Assembly: GCA_937867305.1 (NCBI GenBank)
Contig: CALMKJ010000054.1
Location: 1-42,156, forward strand
DNA from: an uncultured Ectothiorhodospiraceae bacterium
GTDB taxonomy: Bacteria; Pseudomonadota; Gammaproteobacteria; JAABTG01
Reading direction: 5' to 3'
DNA length: 42,156 nucleotides
Shown here: positions 1 through 8,549 of the stretch, one piece after another
Position numbering within the stretch: the first letter of the stretch is position 1
How the letters are laid out: each line of letters opens with the position of its first letter
Notes under the pieces: model-generated
Databases searched by the model: none
The model's input: only the letters and a program-made list of their open reading frames with translations
What the model was told of the DNA's origin: nothing
Translations under genes and position numbers: made by a program

Positions 1-477
1 CAGTCCGCCGATGTCCTCCGGCACCGTGATGGGCATGAAGAGGTGGACGGCGACCAGGAAGAAGAGCGCGAACCCGGTCAGCGCCTGCACCCACCAGAGC
101 CGGGTGTCGGTGTGGCGCATGGCCGAATTGTGGCGGCGGAAAATGGCGAGCTGCTGGTAGTCGTGGGGCAGCTTGCGCATGGCCAGGGCCGCGTGGGCGA
201 CGAGCAGCGCCAGGATCCCCAGCGAGAACACCGTGACGATCCAGGGCTGCGGCTCGTCGAGGATGCCCTTGCCCTCGAACAGACGGGCGATGAAGTCCAC
301 CGCCCCGGGGCCGAGCAGGATCGACGAGTCGAGGAACAGGTGGAAGCCCACGAAAAGGCCCAGGACGAGGCCCGTGAGGCTCTGGGCCACGTCGAGCCGC
401 GCCGGCCAGCGGCTCGCGCGCCGACTCGGCACGGGGGCGGTGCCCGCGGTCGCGGCGCCCGTAGAGTTCAAAGTCAT
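1..477 (-). CDS. frdC: Fumarate reductase cytochrome b subunit (partial, C-terminus off window)
   Basis: This is the membrane anchor of quinol:fumarate reductase of the Wolinella (di-haem) type, which carries electrons between menaquinone and the FrdAB catalytic subunits. The first 159 codons are present; the reading frame runs off the left edge. Three transmembrane stretches are visible (about residues 32-50, 80-100, 128-148). Histidines H46 (GFHLFLDSS), H95 (AHAALAMRK) and H145 (AVHLFMP) sit where the Wolinella subunit has three of its four haem b ligands; the fourth lies beyond the edge. The ATG at 477 follows a GGGGAG ribosome site. Because frdC is the first gene of frdCAB in Wolinella, frdA and frdB are expected to the left, which I cannot see. 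Succinate dehydrogenase of the same architecture is the alternative; direction of catalysis cannot be told from sequence. Confidence 0.85.
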   Translation of the reverse strand, partial: MTLNSTGAATAGTAPVPSRRASRWPARLDVAQSLTGLVLGLFVGFHLFLDSSILLGPGAVDFIARLFEGKGILDEPQPWIVTVFSLGILALLVAHAALAMRKLPHDYQQLAIFRRHNSAMRHTDTRLWWVQALTGFALFFLVAVHLFMPITVPEDIGGL

Positions 478-531
478 CGATTTTCTCCCCTGCGGGCGTC
501 CGACGGACTGCCGGTCCCGCTATCGGTAATT

Positions 532-581
532 CTTATATACCTATAAGTCGGGGTTGCCCCTATCCCTATGACCTAGCTCAA
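532..581 (-). promoter_or_regulatory. Putative FNR/CRP-family box and -10 region ahead of frdC
   Basis: Read on the minus strand, TTGAG-CTAG-GTCAT (568-581) matches 7 of 10 positions of the FNR consensus TTGAT-N4-ATCAA, keeping the TTGA and TCA cores. A TATAGG hexamer (540-545) lies at the distance expected if the box is centred at -41.5, the class II activator position, with transcription starting near 533. The -10 is embedded in an AT-rich dyad, CTTATA-N4-TATAAG (532-547), conspicuous in this GC-rich DNA. The match is partial, so this is an inference supported mainly by spacing and by the job of the gene. Confidence 0.4.
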
Positions 582-621
582 AAAGCCGGGAGCGACCACC
601 TATCCCCTGTGGAATACCCAT

Positions 622-663
622 GATATCCCGACAGGGGGACCTGGGCCCTCCTGTCGGGATATC
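622..663. terminator. 14-bp perfect inverted repeat downstream of fumA
   Basis: The arms at 622-635 (gatatcccgacagg) and 650-663 are exact reverse complements separated by 14 bases, and two or three further pairs are possible inward. It lies 58 bases past the fumA stop and about 145 bases upstream of frdC. There is no T-run on either side, so it may be a factor-assisted terminator, an mRNA-stabilising hairpin, or a binding site for a dimeric regulator of frdC. Confidence 0.5.
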
Positions 664-721
664 GGGGTATCGGGAACGGAGCGTGGGCCCCCCGGGCCTT
701 CGGGGACAGCCCCCGGTCGCC

Positions 722-2242
722 CTAACCTCCGCGAGCCGGGTTCTTCGCCGCGATGCGGGCCTTCCACTCCCTGGGGCCCGACTCGTGGACGGCGTTGCCC
801 TGCGCGTCGACCGCCACTGTCACGGGCATGTCCTTCACCTCGAACTCGTAGACCGCCTCCATGCCGAGTTCGGGGAACGCAAGGACCCGCGAGGACCGGA
901 CCGCCTTCGCGACCAGGTAGGCCGCGCCGCCGACCGCGATCAGGTGCACCCCCTGGTGACGCCGGATGGCCTCGACGCCCTGGGGCCCCCGCTCCGACTT
1001 GCCGATGGAGCCGAGGAGCCCGGTCTGGCCGAGCATCGTGTCCATGAACTTGTCCATGCGCCGGGACGTCGTGGGACCCGCGGGACCCACCGCCTCGTCC
1101 CGCACCGGGTCCACCGGGCCGACGTAGTAGATGAGCCGGTTGGTGAAGTCCACCGGCAGGGGCTCGCCCCGGGCCAGCAGGTCCGCCACCCGCTTGTGGG
1201 CGGCGTCCCGCCCGGTGAGGATGCGCCCGTTCAGGAGCAGCCGGTCACCCGCCTTCCATGCGGCGCTCTCGGCCTTCGTCAGGTGCTCCAGGTCCACCCG
1301 GCGCGCGCCCGCCGAGACGTCCATGGCGAGCTTCGGCCAGTCCTCCAGACTCGGCGGGTCGAATCGCGCCGGGCCGGTGCCGTCGAGCCGGAACTCGAGG
1401 TGCCGCGTGGCGGCGCAGTTGGGGACCAGGGCGACCGGCTTCATCACGGCGTGCGTCGGGTAGTCCAGCACCTTCACGTCGAGAACGGTGGAGAGCCCAC
1501 CCAGGCCCTGGGCGCCGATACCGAGCGCGTTGACCTTGTCGAAGAGCTCCAGGCGCAGCTCTTCGGCACGGTTCTTCGGGCCCCTCGCCCGCAGCGCCTG
1601 GATGTCCACGGGCGCCAGCAGGGACTCCTTCGCCATCACCATCGCCTTTTCCGGCGTGCCCCCGACACCGACCCCGAGGATCCCCGGCGGGCACCAGTCA
1701 CCACCCATGGTGGGGACCTGCTCGAGGACCCAGGCCACGAGGTCGTCACTGGGGTTCAGGATGGTGAAGCGGGTCTTGCTCTCGGAGCCGCCACCCTTGG
1801 CCGCGATCTTGACCTCCAGCGTGTCGCCGGGGACCAGTTCCACGTGCACGACCGCCGGGGTGTTGTCGCGGGTGTTCGTGCGCTTGCCGTCCGGATCGGC
1901 GACCACCGAGGCGCGCAGCGGATTGTCCGGATGGGTGTAGGCGCGGCGCACGCCCTCGTTGACCATCTCCTGGATGCTGGCCCGGGCGTCCCACTGCACT
2001 CCCATGCCGACCTTGAGGAACACGACGGCGATGCCGGTGTCCTGGCACACGGGGCGGTGCCCCTCGGCGCTCATGCGGGAGTTGATCAGGATCTGGGCGA
2101 TCGCGTCCTTCGCGGCAGGCGACTCCTCGCGCTCGTAGGCCTCGGTCAGGGCCCGCACGAAGTCGACGGGGTGATAGTAGGAAATGAACTGAAAGGCATC
2201 GGCGATGCTCTGAACGAAGTCGTCCTGACGAATGACGGCCAT
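722..2242 (-). CDS. fumA: Class I fumarate hydratase (iron-sulfur fumarase)
   Basis: Interconverts fumarate and malate with an oxygen-labile [4Fe-4S] cluster in the cytosol. The 506-residue protein is the fused form with both the alpha (N-terminal) and beta (C-terminal) fumarase domains. Cluster cysteines are recognisable at C66 (PVCQDTG), in GDWCPPG (near 190) and in PNCAATRH (near 280). The beta-domain signature GPAGPTTSRRMD is present. The ATG at 2242 has GGAGG 8 bases upstream. It is the third metabolic gene in a co-oriented series gltA, fumA, frdC, fitting the malate-fumarate-succinate steps. Class I fumarases typically dominate under low oxygen, consistent with the fumarate reductase next door. 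L(+)-tartrate dehydratase is a related possibility but the single-chain length favours fumarase. Confidence 0.93.
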   Translation of the reverse strand: MAVIRQDDFVQSIADAFQFISYYHPVDFVRALTEAYEREESPAAKDAIAQILINSRMSAEGHRPVCQDTGIAVVFLKVGMGVQWDARASIQEMVNEGVRRAYTHPDNPLRASVVADPDGKRTNTRDNTPAVVHVELVPGDTLEVKIAAKGGGSESKTRFTILNPSDDLVAWVLEQVPTMGGDWCPPGILGVGVGGTPEKAMVMAKESLLAPVDIQALRARGPKNRAEELRLELFDKVNALGIGAQGLGGLSTVLDVKVLDYPTHAVMKPVALVPNCAATRHLEFRLDGTGPARFDPPSLEDWPKLAMDVSAGARRVDLEHLTKAESAAWKAGDRLLLNGRILTGRDAAHKRVADLLARGEPLPVDFTNRLIYYVGPVDPVRDEAVGPAGPTTSRRMDKFMDTMLGQTGLLGSIGKSERGPQGVEAIRRHQGVHLIAVGGAAYLVAKAVRSSRVLAFPELGMEAVYEFEVKDMPVTVAVDAQGNAVHESGPREWKARIAAKNPARGG

Positions 2243-2288
2243 GGGGCCTCCAGGGGAACCATTGGGGATTTCAGTGTACTACCGCGGC

Positions 2289-2349
2289 CCGCCGACCCGC
2301 CTATACCTGTGTAAACCCGCAGGGCGCCCTGCAGTGAACGGGTCGGCGG
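2289..2349. repeat. Nested palindromes between gltA and fumA
   Basis: An outer 11-bp perfect inverted repeat (2289-2299 with 2339-2349, ccgccgacccg) encloses a 14-bp perfect palindrome gcagggcgccctgc (2319-2332). In RNA it can form a branched hairpin placed 26 bases after the gltA stop and 47 bases before the fumA start. No T-run follows. It could terminate gltA transcripts, act as an operator, or be a processing site in a gltA-fumA transcript. Confidence 0.5.
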
Positions 2350-2374
2350 AGCGGAATACCCGGCGGGACTGCGC

Positions 2375-3664
<1,290 letters not shown>

Positions 3665-3734
3665 GCCCCTCACTCCTCCCCTCATTCGGAGCCGTGGATG
3701 TTAGGGCGAGACGCCCCCGCCGCCAATCGCCGCC

Positions 3735-4937
3735 TCAGCCGCGCACGCAGGCGACGGTCTGCTCGGCGATCTCCAGTTCCTCGTTGGTGCGCACCACCAG
3801 CACGGCCACCCGGGACTGAGGGGCGTGCACCTCCGACAGCTCCCCCGCGGCCGAGCGGTTGCGTTCCTCGTCGAGGGTGATGCCGAGACCCTCGAGGCCT
3901 TCGCAGATCCGGCGGCGCAGGTCCGCGTCGTTCTCCCCGATCCCGGCCGTGAAGACGATTGCGTCGACCCGCCCCAGCACCGCCGTGTAGGCACCGACGT
4001 ACTTGCGGATGCGATAGGCGAAGACCTCGAGCGCCAGCAGCGCCCGGGGGTCGCCGGCGTCGGCCGCACGGTGCACCTCGCGCACGTCGTGAGCGCCGCA
4101 GAGCCCTTTCAGGCCGCTCTCCTGATTGAGGGCCGCCTCGACCCGGGCCGGCTCCAGGCCGGCGACCCGGCCCAGGTAGAAGACCACCGCCGGGTCCAGG
4201 TCCCCCGACCGGGTCCCCATCACCAGCCCCGCGAGCGGCGTCAGCCCCATCGAGGTGTCGACGCACCGCCCACCCTGCACGGCCGCCGCGCTGGCGCCGT
4301 TGCCCAGGTGCAGGGTGATCAGGTTCACCCCGTCGAGGGACCGCCCCAGGTGGTCGGCCGCCCGGCGGGCCACGTAGGCGTGGGAGGTCCCGTGGAAGCC
4401 GTAGCGCCGGACCCGGTAGCGCGTGTACCACTCCTCGGGCACCGCGTAGCGGTAGGCCCGGGCCGGCATGGTCTGGTGGAAGGCGGTGTCGAAGACCGCC
4501 ACCTGGGGCACGTCGGGGGCGGCCTCCAGCGCCGCCTCGATGCCCACCAGGTGTCCCGGGTTGTGCAGCGGTGCGAGGGGTGCGACCTCCCGGATGGCCG
4601 CCACCACCGCGGCGTCGATCCGGGCCGGGGCCCGGAAGACAGGCCCGCCGTGGACCACCCGGTGACCGATGGCGTAGAGCCTCCGGGGGTCGTCCAGACC
4701 ACCGCCCGAGCGCAGGGCCTCGCCCATCAGGGCGAAGGCAGCGCGGTGGCTCGGCACCGGCAGGCGGCGCACCGAGGTGTCGAGGCTGCCGTCCGCGCGC
4801 CGCACGCGCTCGCTGATCACACCGTCGGGCTCCCCGATCCGTTCCACCACACCACCGGCGACTTCTTCCCGGCGGTCCATTTCGAACAGGCGGTACTTGA
4901 CCGAGGAGCTCCCGGAATTCAGGACCAGCACCTTCAC
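3735..4937 (-). CDS. ackA: Acetate kinase
   Basis: Interconverts acetate plus ATP with acetyl phosphate plus ADP. The 400 residues match the family length, and the diagnostic stretches are in order: VLNSGSSSVKY at the N-terminus, GHRVVHGG, AVFDTAFHQTMP, YGFHGTSHAYV, LGNGASAAA, DTSMGLTPLAGLVMGTRSGDLDP and FTAGIGEN. The start is a GTG at 4937, preceded by AAGGAGG at 5 bases. The frame is open far upstream through the pta 3' end, but only this start gives the conserved N-terminus. It lies 44 bases downstream of pta, so the two are likely one transcript that can excrete or assimilate acetate. Confidence 0.96.
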   Translation of the reverse strand: MKVLVLNSGSSSVKYRLFEMDRREEVAGGVVERIGEPDGVISERVRRADGSLDTSVRRLPVPSHRAAFALMGEALRSGGGLDDPRRLYAIGHRVVHGGPVFRAPARIDAAVVAAIREVAPLAPLHNPGHLVGIEAALEAAPDVPQVAVFDTAFHQTMPARAYRYAVPEEWYTRYRVRRYGFHGTSHAYVARRAADHLGRSLDGVNLITLHLGNGASAAAVQGGRCVDTSMGLTPLAGLVMGTRSGDLDPAVVFYLGRVAGLEPARVEAALNQESGLKGLCGAHDVREVHRAADAGDPRALLALEVFAYRIRKYVGAYTAVLGRVDAIVFTAGIGENDADLRRRICEGLEGLGITLDEERNRSAAGELSEVHAPQSRVAVLVVRTNEELEIAEQTVACVRG

Positions 4938-4981
4938 GGACACCTCCTTCAGGGAATCGTGGGTGCCGGACCCTGCCCCGA

Positions 4982-7078
4982 TCAGCCGCCGGCGACGGCC
5001 TGGGCCTGAATGGCGGTGATGACGACCGTATTGACGATGTCGGTGACGGTGCAGCCCCGGGAGAGGTCGTTCACGGGCTTCGCGAGGCCCTGCAGGATGG
5101 GGCCGATGGCGACGGCGCCCGATGAGCGCTGCACCGCCTTGTAGGTGTTGTTGCCGGTGTTGAGATCGGGAAAGACGAAAACCGTCGCCTGCCCCGCCAC
5201 CTCGCTCGCGGGCAGCTTGGTGCGCGCCACCGCCATGTCCACGGCGGCGTCGTACTGGATGGGGCCCTCGACCTTCAGCTCGGGGCTGCGCTCGCGCACG
5301 AGGCGCGTCGCCTCGCGCACCCGATCCACGTCCTCGCCCTGGCCGGAGTCGCCGGTCGAGTAGGAGAGCATGGCGATGCGCGGCTCGATGCCGAAGTAGG
5401 CGGCGGTCTGCGCGGAGCTGATGGCGATCTCGGCGAGCTGCTCGGCATCGGGGTGGACGTTCACCGCACAGTCCCCGTAGACCAGCACGCGGTCGGAGAG
5501 GCACATGAGGAAGACGCTCGAGATGAGCGACCGCCCCGGGGCCGTGCGGATCACCTCGAAGGCCGGGCGGATGGTGTGCTGTGTGGTGTGCACCGCGCCC
5601 GAGACCATGCCGTCGGCGTCCCCCTGGTAGACCATCATGGTCCCGAAGTAGCTGACGTCGGTCAGTGCGTCGTACGCGCCTCCCCGGGAGACCCCCTTGT
5701 GCCGGCGAAGCGCGAAATAGGTCTCCGCGTAGCGCTCCCGTTTCTCGCTCTTCAGCGGGTCGACGATCCGCACGTCGGTGAGCCGCAGGCCCAGGTGCTC
5801 GATCTCCCGGCGCACCGCGCGCTCGTCCCCGAGCAGGGTCAGGTCGGCCACGTCGCGCAGCCGCAGGATCTCGGCCGCGCGCAGCACTCGCTCCTCGGTG
5901 CCCTCGGGCAGCACGATGCGCATGCGCCGGCGCCGGGCCCGCTGGATCAGCTCGAATTCGAACATCAGCGGGGTCACGCGCTGGGGCCGGGGCATCTCCA
6001 GCCGGCGTGTCAGGTCGGCCCCGTCGATCCGCGACTCGACCAGGCCGAGTGCCGCGGCGATCTTGCGCGGGTTGTCGGCGGTCAGGTGGCCCTCGAGCGC
6101 GGCCACCGCCATCGCCGTGGTGAAGGTGTCGGTCTGCACGCTCAGGACCGGCACCGGAGAGCGGTCCAGTCCGCCGAACACGCGCAGCACCTCGGGCGCC
6201 GGCTCGAGCCCGCCGGAGAGCAGCAGCGCCGCGACCCGCGGGTAGGCGGTCGAGGAGTCCGCCAGCAGGCTGCCCAGGATGATGTCGGCGCGGTCGCCCG
6301 GCGTGATCACCAGGCTCGATTCCTCGAGGTGGTCGAGAAAGTGCGGCAACTCCATGGCCGCCACCAGATAGCGGGCCACCTCGCGGCTCCCGCCGTCGTT
6401 GCCCTGGGAGAGCCAGCGGGCCCCGAGCGCCGTAGCCACCTCGCCGACGGTGGGCATGGCGAGGACCGGGTTCTCGGGGATCAGGTAGACCGGCACGTCC
6501 CGCCAGGGCCGGGCAGCGAACAGGTGCTCGGCCTCGACGAGGTCCGCAGGCTCCACGCCGTTCACGGCGACCGCCAGCACGTCGCCCTGCCGGTCGGACA
6601 GGCTGTCGAGGACCAGGTGCACGGCGTCCACGAGCTCCGAGGGCTCACGCTCCCGACCGTTCAGCACCAGGACCAGGCGCGCGCCCAGCTGGCGCGAGAA
6701 CTCGAGACTGAACCGGAGCTCGAGGGACGCGGTCACCCCGGAGAAGTCGGGGCCCAGGCAGAGCACCACGTCGAACTGGGACTCGATGGCCTTGTATCGC
6801 TCCAGGACCCGCTTCAGGAGCTCGTCGCCGGTCCCCTCGCCCATCAGGGAACGGGCCACGTCTGCGGTCACCCCGTACAGGGCGTCGGTGCTCACGTTCA
6901 GGGAGTAGCGGCTCGCGACCATCTCGAGCACCCGGTCGGTGCCGTCGCGCGAGGCGATCACCGGCCGGAAGAACCCGACCCGGTCGCTGCTCGCCGCGAG
7001 GAGGTCCATCAGGCCGAGCGCCACGAGGGCCTTTCCCGAACCCGGACCGGTACCCGTTACGAAGAGGACTTTTGCCAT
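4982..7078 (-). CDS. pta: Phosphate acetyltransferase (long, three-domain form)
   Basis: Interconverts acetyl-CoA and acetyl phosphate; partner of the adjacent acetate kinase. The 698-residue protein is the long type found in enteric bacteria: an N-terminal BioD-like P-loop domain (GTGPGSGK, residues 9-16), a central DRTGG domain, and a C-terminal catalytic PTA/PTB domain from about residue 380 (QRARRRRMRIVLPEGTEERV onward, with SGAVHTTQHTIRPAF and YSTGDSGQG). The ATG at 7078 gives the expected MAKVLFVTGTGPGSGK start, although its ribosome site is weak. The frame is open upstream to 7201, but those residues resemble nothing in the family. Confidence 0.95.
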   Translation of the reverse strand: MAKVLFVTGTGPGSGKALVALGLMDLLAASSDRVGFFRPVIASRDGTDRVLEMVASRYSLNVSTDALYGVTADVARSLMGEGTGDELLKRVLERYKAIESQFDVVLCLGPDFSGVTASLELRFSLEFSRQLGARLVLVLNGREREPSELVDAVHLVLDSLSDRQGDVLAVAVNGVEPADLVEAEHLFAARPWRDVPVYLIPENPVLAMPTVGEVATALGARWLSQGNDGGSREVARYLVAAMELPHFLDHLEESSLVITPGDRADIILGSLLADSSTAYPRVAALLLSGGLEPAPEVLRVFGGLDRSPVPVLSVQTDTFTTAMAVAALEGHLTADNPRKIAAALGLVESRIDGADLTRRLEMPRPQRVTPLMFEFELIQRARRRRMRIVLPEGTEERVLRAAEILRLRDVADLTLLGDERAVRREIEHLGLRLTDVRIVDPLKSEKRERYAETYFALRRHKGVSRGGAYDALTDVSYFGTMMVYQGDADGMVSGAVHTTQHTIRPAFEVIRTAPGRSLISSVFLMCLSDRVLVYGDCAVNVHPDAEQLAEIAISSAQTAAYFGIEPRIAMLSYSTGDSGQGEDVDRVREATRLVRERSPELKVEGPIQYDAAVDMAVARTKLPASEVAGQATVFVFPDLNTGNNTYKAVQRSSGAVAIGPILQGLAKPVNDLSRGCTVTDIVNTVVITAIQAQAVAGG

Positions 7079-7213
7079 CGAAGACTCATGCCTTGAAAGT
7101 CGGGCACGCAACCCATTGTCTCGCCAGAGCGTACCACGCCCGGGAGAACCTGCCCCTGCGCACCCCGCCTGGCTTGCGGACCACGCCCGCCGGGGCACCA
7201 CCCCCTCACGGCG

Positions 7214-8515
7214 TCACTCGAAGGCGTAACTGCCGTCGCTGCGGACGGTGATGCTGTCGCAGAGGTAGCGCACCTGCTCGTAACCGTTCTTCTTCAAGAA
7301 GTGGTACGCCATCTCCGAGCGCGGGCCGTTGGTGCAGTAGGCCACGATCGGGCGGTCCTTCGGCAGCGACGCGAGGCTCGCCTGCAGGCGATCCAGCGGC
7401 AGGTGCGTCGCCCCCTTCAGGACACCCCCCGCGGCCTCGGCGTCGTCGCGCACGTCGAGAAAGAGCACCGCCTCGGGGTTGGCAGCCAGCCGGGCGAACT
7501 CCTCCCGGGAAATCGCACCCTCCTTCAGTTTCTTCGCGTAGCTGAACCGGGTCGGCGCCTCCCCGACGGCGGTCGGCAGGCCCCGCGCCGTCCACTCCCG
7601 GAAACCTCCCGCCAGGATGGTTGCGTTCCGGTAGCGGTATTTCTTGAGCTCCGCGAACGCCGTCAGGACGTCTTCGCCGCCGTCGCCGTTGCCGTAGACC
7701 ACGATGGGTGCGGCCAGGTCGCTGACACCGGGCAGCCTGGCGACCGCCTTCTCGGCGATGAACCGCCGGGTCATGGCCGGAAAGGCCGCGGCCTCGAGGG
7801 ACACGGCTCCCCGGATGTGCCCCGCGGCCACCTCACCCGCGGGACGCACGTCGATGACCACGTGGTGCGGGTCGAGCCGCGCGGCGAGCCATTCGGGCGT
7901 CGAGACCACGGGCTTGCCGGCCTTGCGCCAAGCGGGGATCCCGCCCTGGAACGCCTTCACCTCGGTGTACCCGGCCGCGAGCGCGGCATCGACCGATCGG
8001 CCCGCGTGGACACAGGTCGGTCCGTCCCCGTAGAGCACGAGGGGCAGATCCCGGTCCGGGGCCAGCTGCGCAAGGCCCTTCCCCGGGTCGTCGGCGGAGA
8101 GGGATGCGGCACCCGGGATGTGCCCCTGCTCGTAGGCCTCCCGCGGGCGCGCGTCCACCACCAGGAAGGGGGCGTCCTCGCCGCGCAGCCACTCGAGCTC
8201 CTCGAGGCTCATCTCGGCCCCGGGCGGGAGCGGGACGACCAGCCGGGTGATCCGCTCCGCGGGCCGACCGGGGGTGTGCTCGACCCGGACCCGGTCGGGT
8301 AACGCGAGGTCCTTGACGCCGCTCGCGTTCACGAAGTCGGTCTGCGGGCCGAAGAGGACCAGGTGGCACCTCCCGCCCACCTCGAGGCGCAGGGTGTTGG
8401 CCTTGCTCGAGACGTCCTCGATGGCACCCTCGACGGTGTCGGCGCGCGCGCCCCAGGCCAGGGTAAGGGTGAAGCAGAGGAGCAGGCAGAGCGGCGTCGG
8501 GCGCAGGATCGACAT
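7214..8515 (-). CDS. Exported protein with three rhodanese domains
   Basis: A 433-residue protein with a probable Sec signal peptide (about residues 1-25, cleavage after WGARA). After a small beta-rich segment (27-95) come three rhodanese-like domains: about 105-200, 205-315 and 335-430. The first keeps an active-site cysteine, C168 (GPTCVHAGRS), and the third C394 (YCTNGPRSE); the middle one has no cysteine in the corresponding loop (YGNGDGGED) and is probably structural. Rhodaneses move sulfane sulfur or bind other chalcogens. It is the last gene of a run with two multihaem cytochromes (34-base gap to the cytochrome b/c fusion), so I infer a periplasmic sulfur- or chalcogen-handling role linked to electron transfer. 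Rhodanese-like lipoproteins occur in Geobacter ext conduit clusters, but this protein has no clear lipobox. Confidence 0.8.
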   Translation of the reverse strand: MSILRPTPLCLLLCFTLTLAWGARADTVEGAIEDVSSKANTLRLEVGGRCHLVLFGPQTDFVNASGVKDLALPDRVRVEHTPGRPAERITRLVVPLPPGAEMSLEELEWLRGEDAPFLVVDARPREAYEQGHIPGAASLSADDPGKGLAQLAPDRDLPLVLYGDGPTCVHAGRSVDAALAAGYTEVKAFQGGIPAWRKAGKPVVSTPEWLAARLDPHHVVIDVRPAGEVAAGHIRGAVSLEAAAFPAMTRRFIAEKAVARLPGVSDLAAPIVVYGNGDGGEDVLTAFAELKKYRYRNATILAGGFREWTARGLPTAVGEAPTRFSYAKKLKEGAISREEFARLAANPEAVLFLDVRDDAEAAGGVLKGATHLPLDRLQASLASLPKDRPIVAYCTNGPRSEMAYHFLKKNGYEQVRYLCDSITVRSDGSYAFE

Positions 8516-8549
8516 ACTCGGACACCTCGCAGTGGGACGTCTGCCGGAC

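Noticed and set aside
43-546. Plus-strand open frame at the left edge
   Set aside because: The minus strand encodes the haem-binding helices of FrdC in the same region, with a good ribosome site.
5453-7096. A 547-codon plus-strand open frame opposite pta
   Set aside because: It mirrors the pta codons and is His/Gln/Arg-rich without domains; typical GC-driven shadow.
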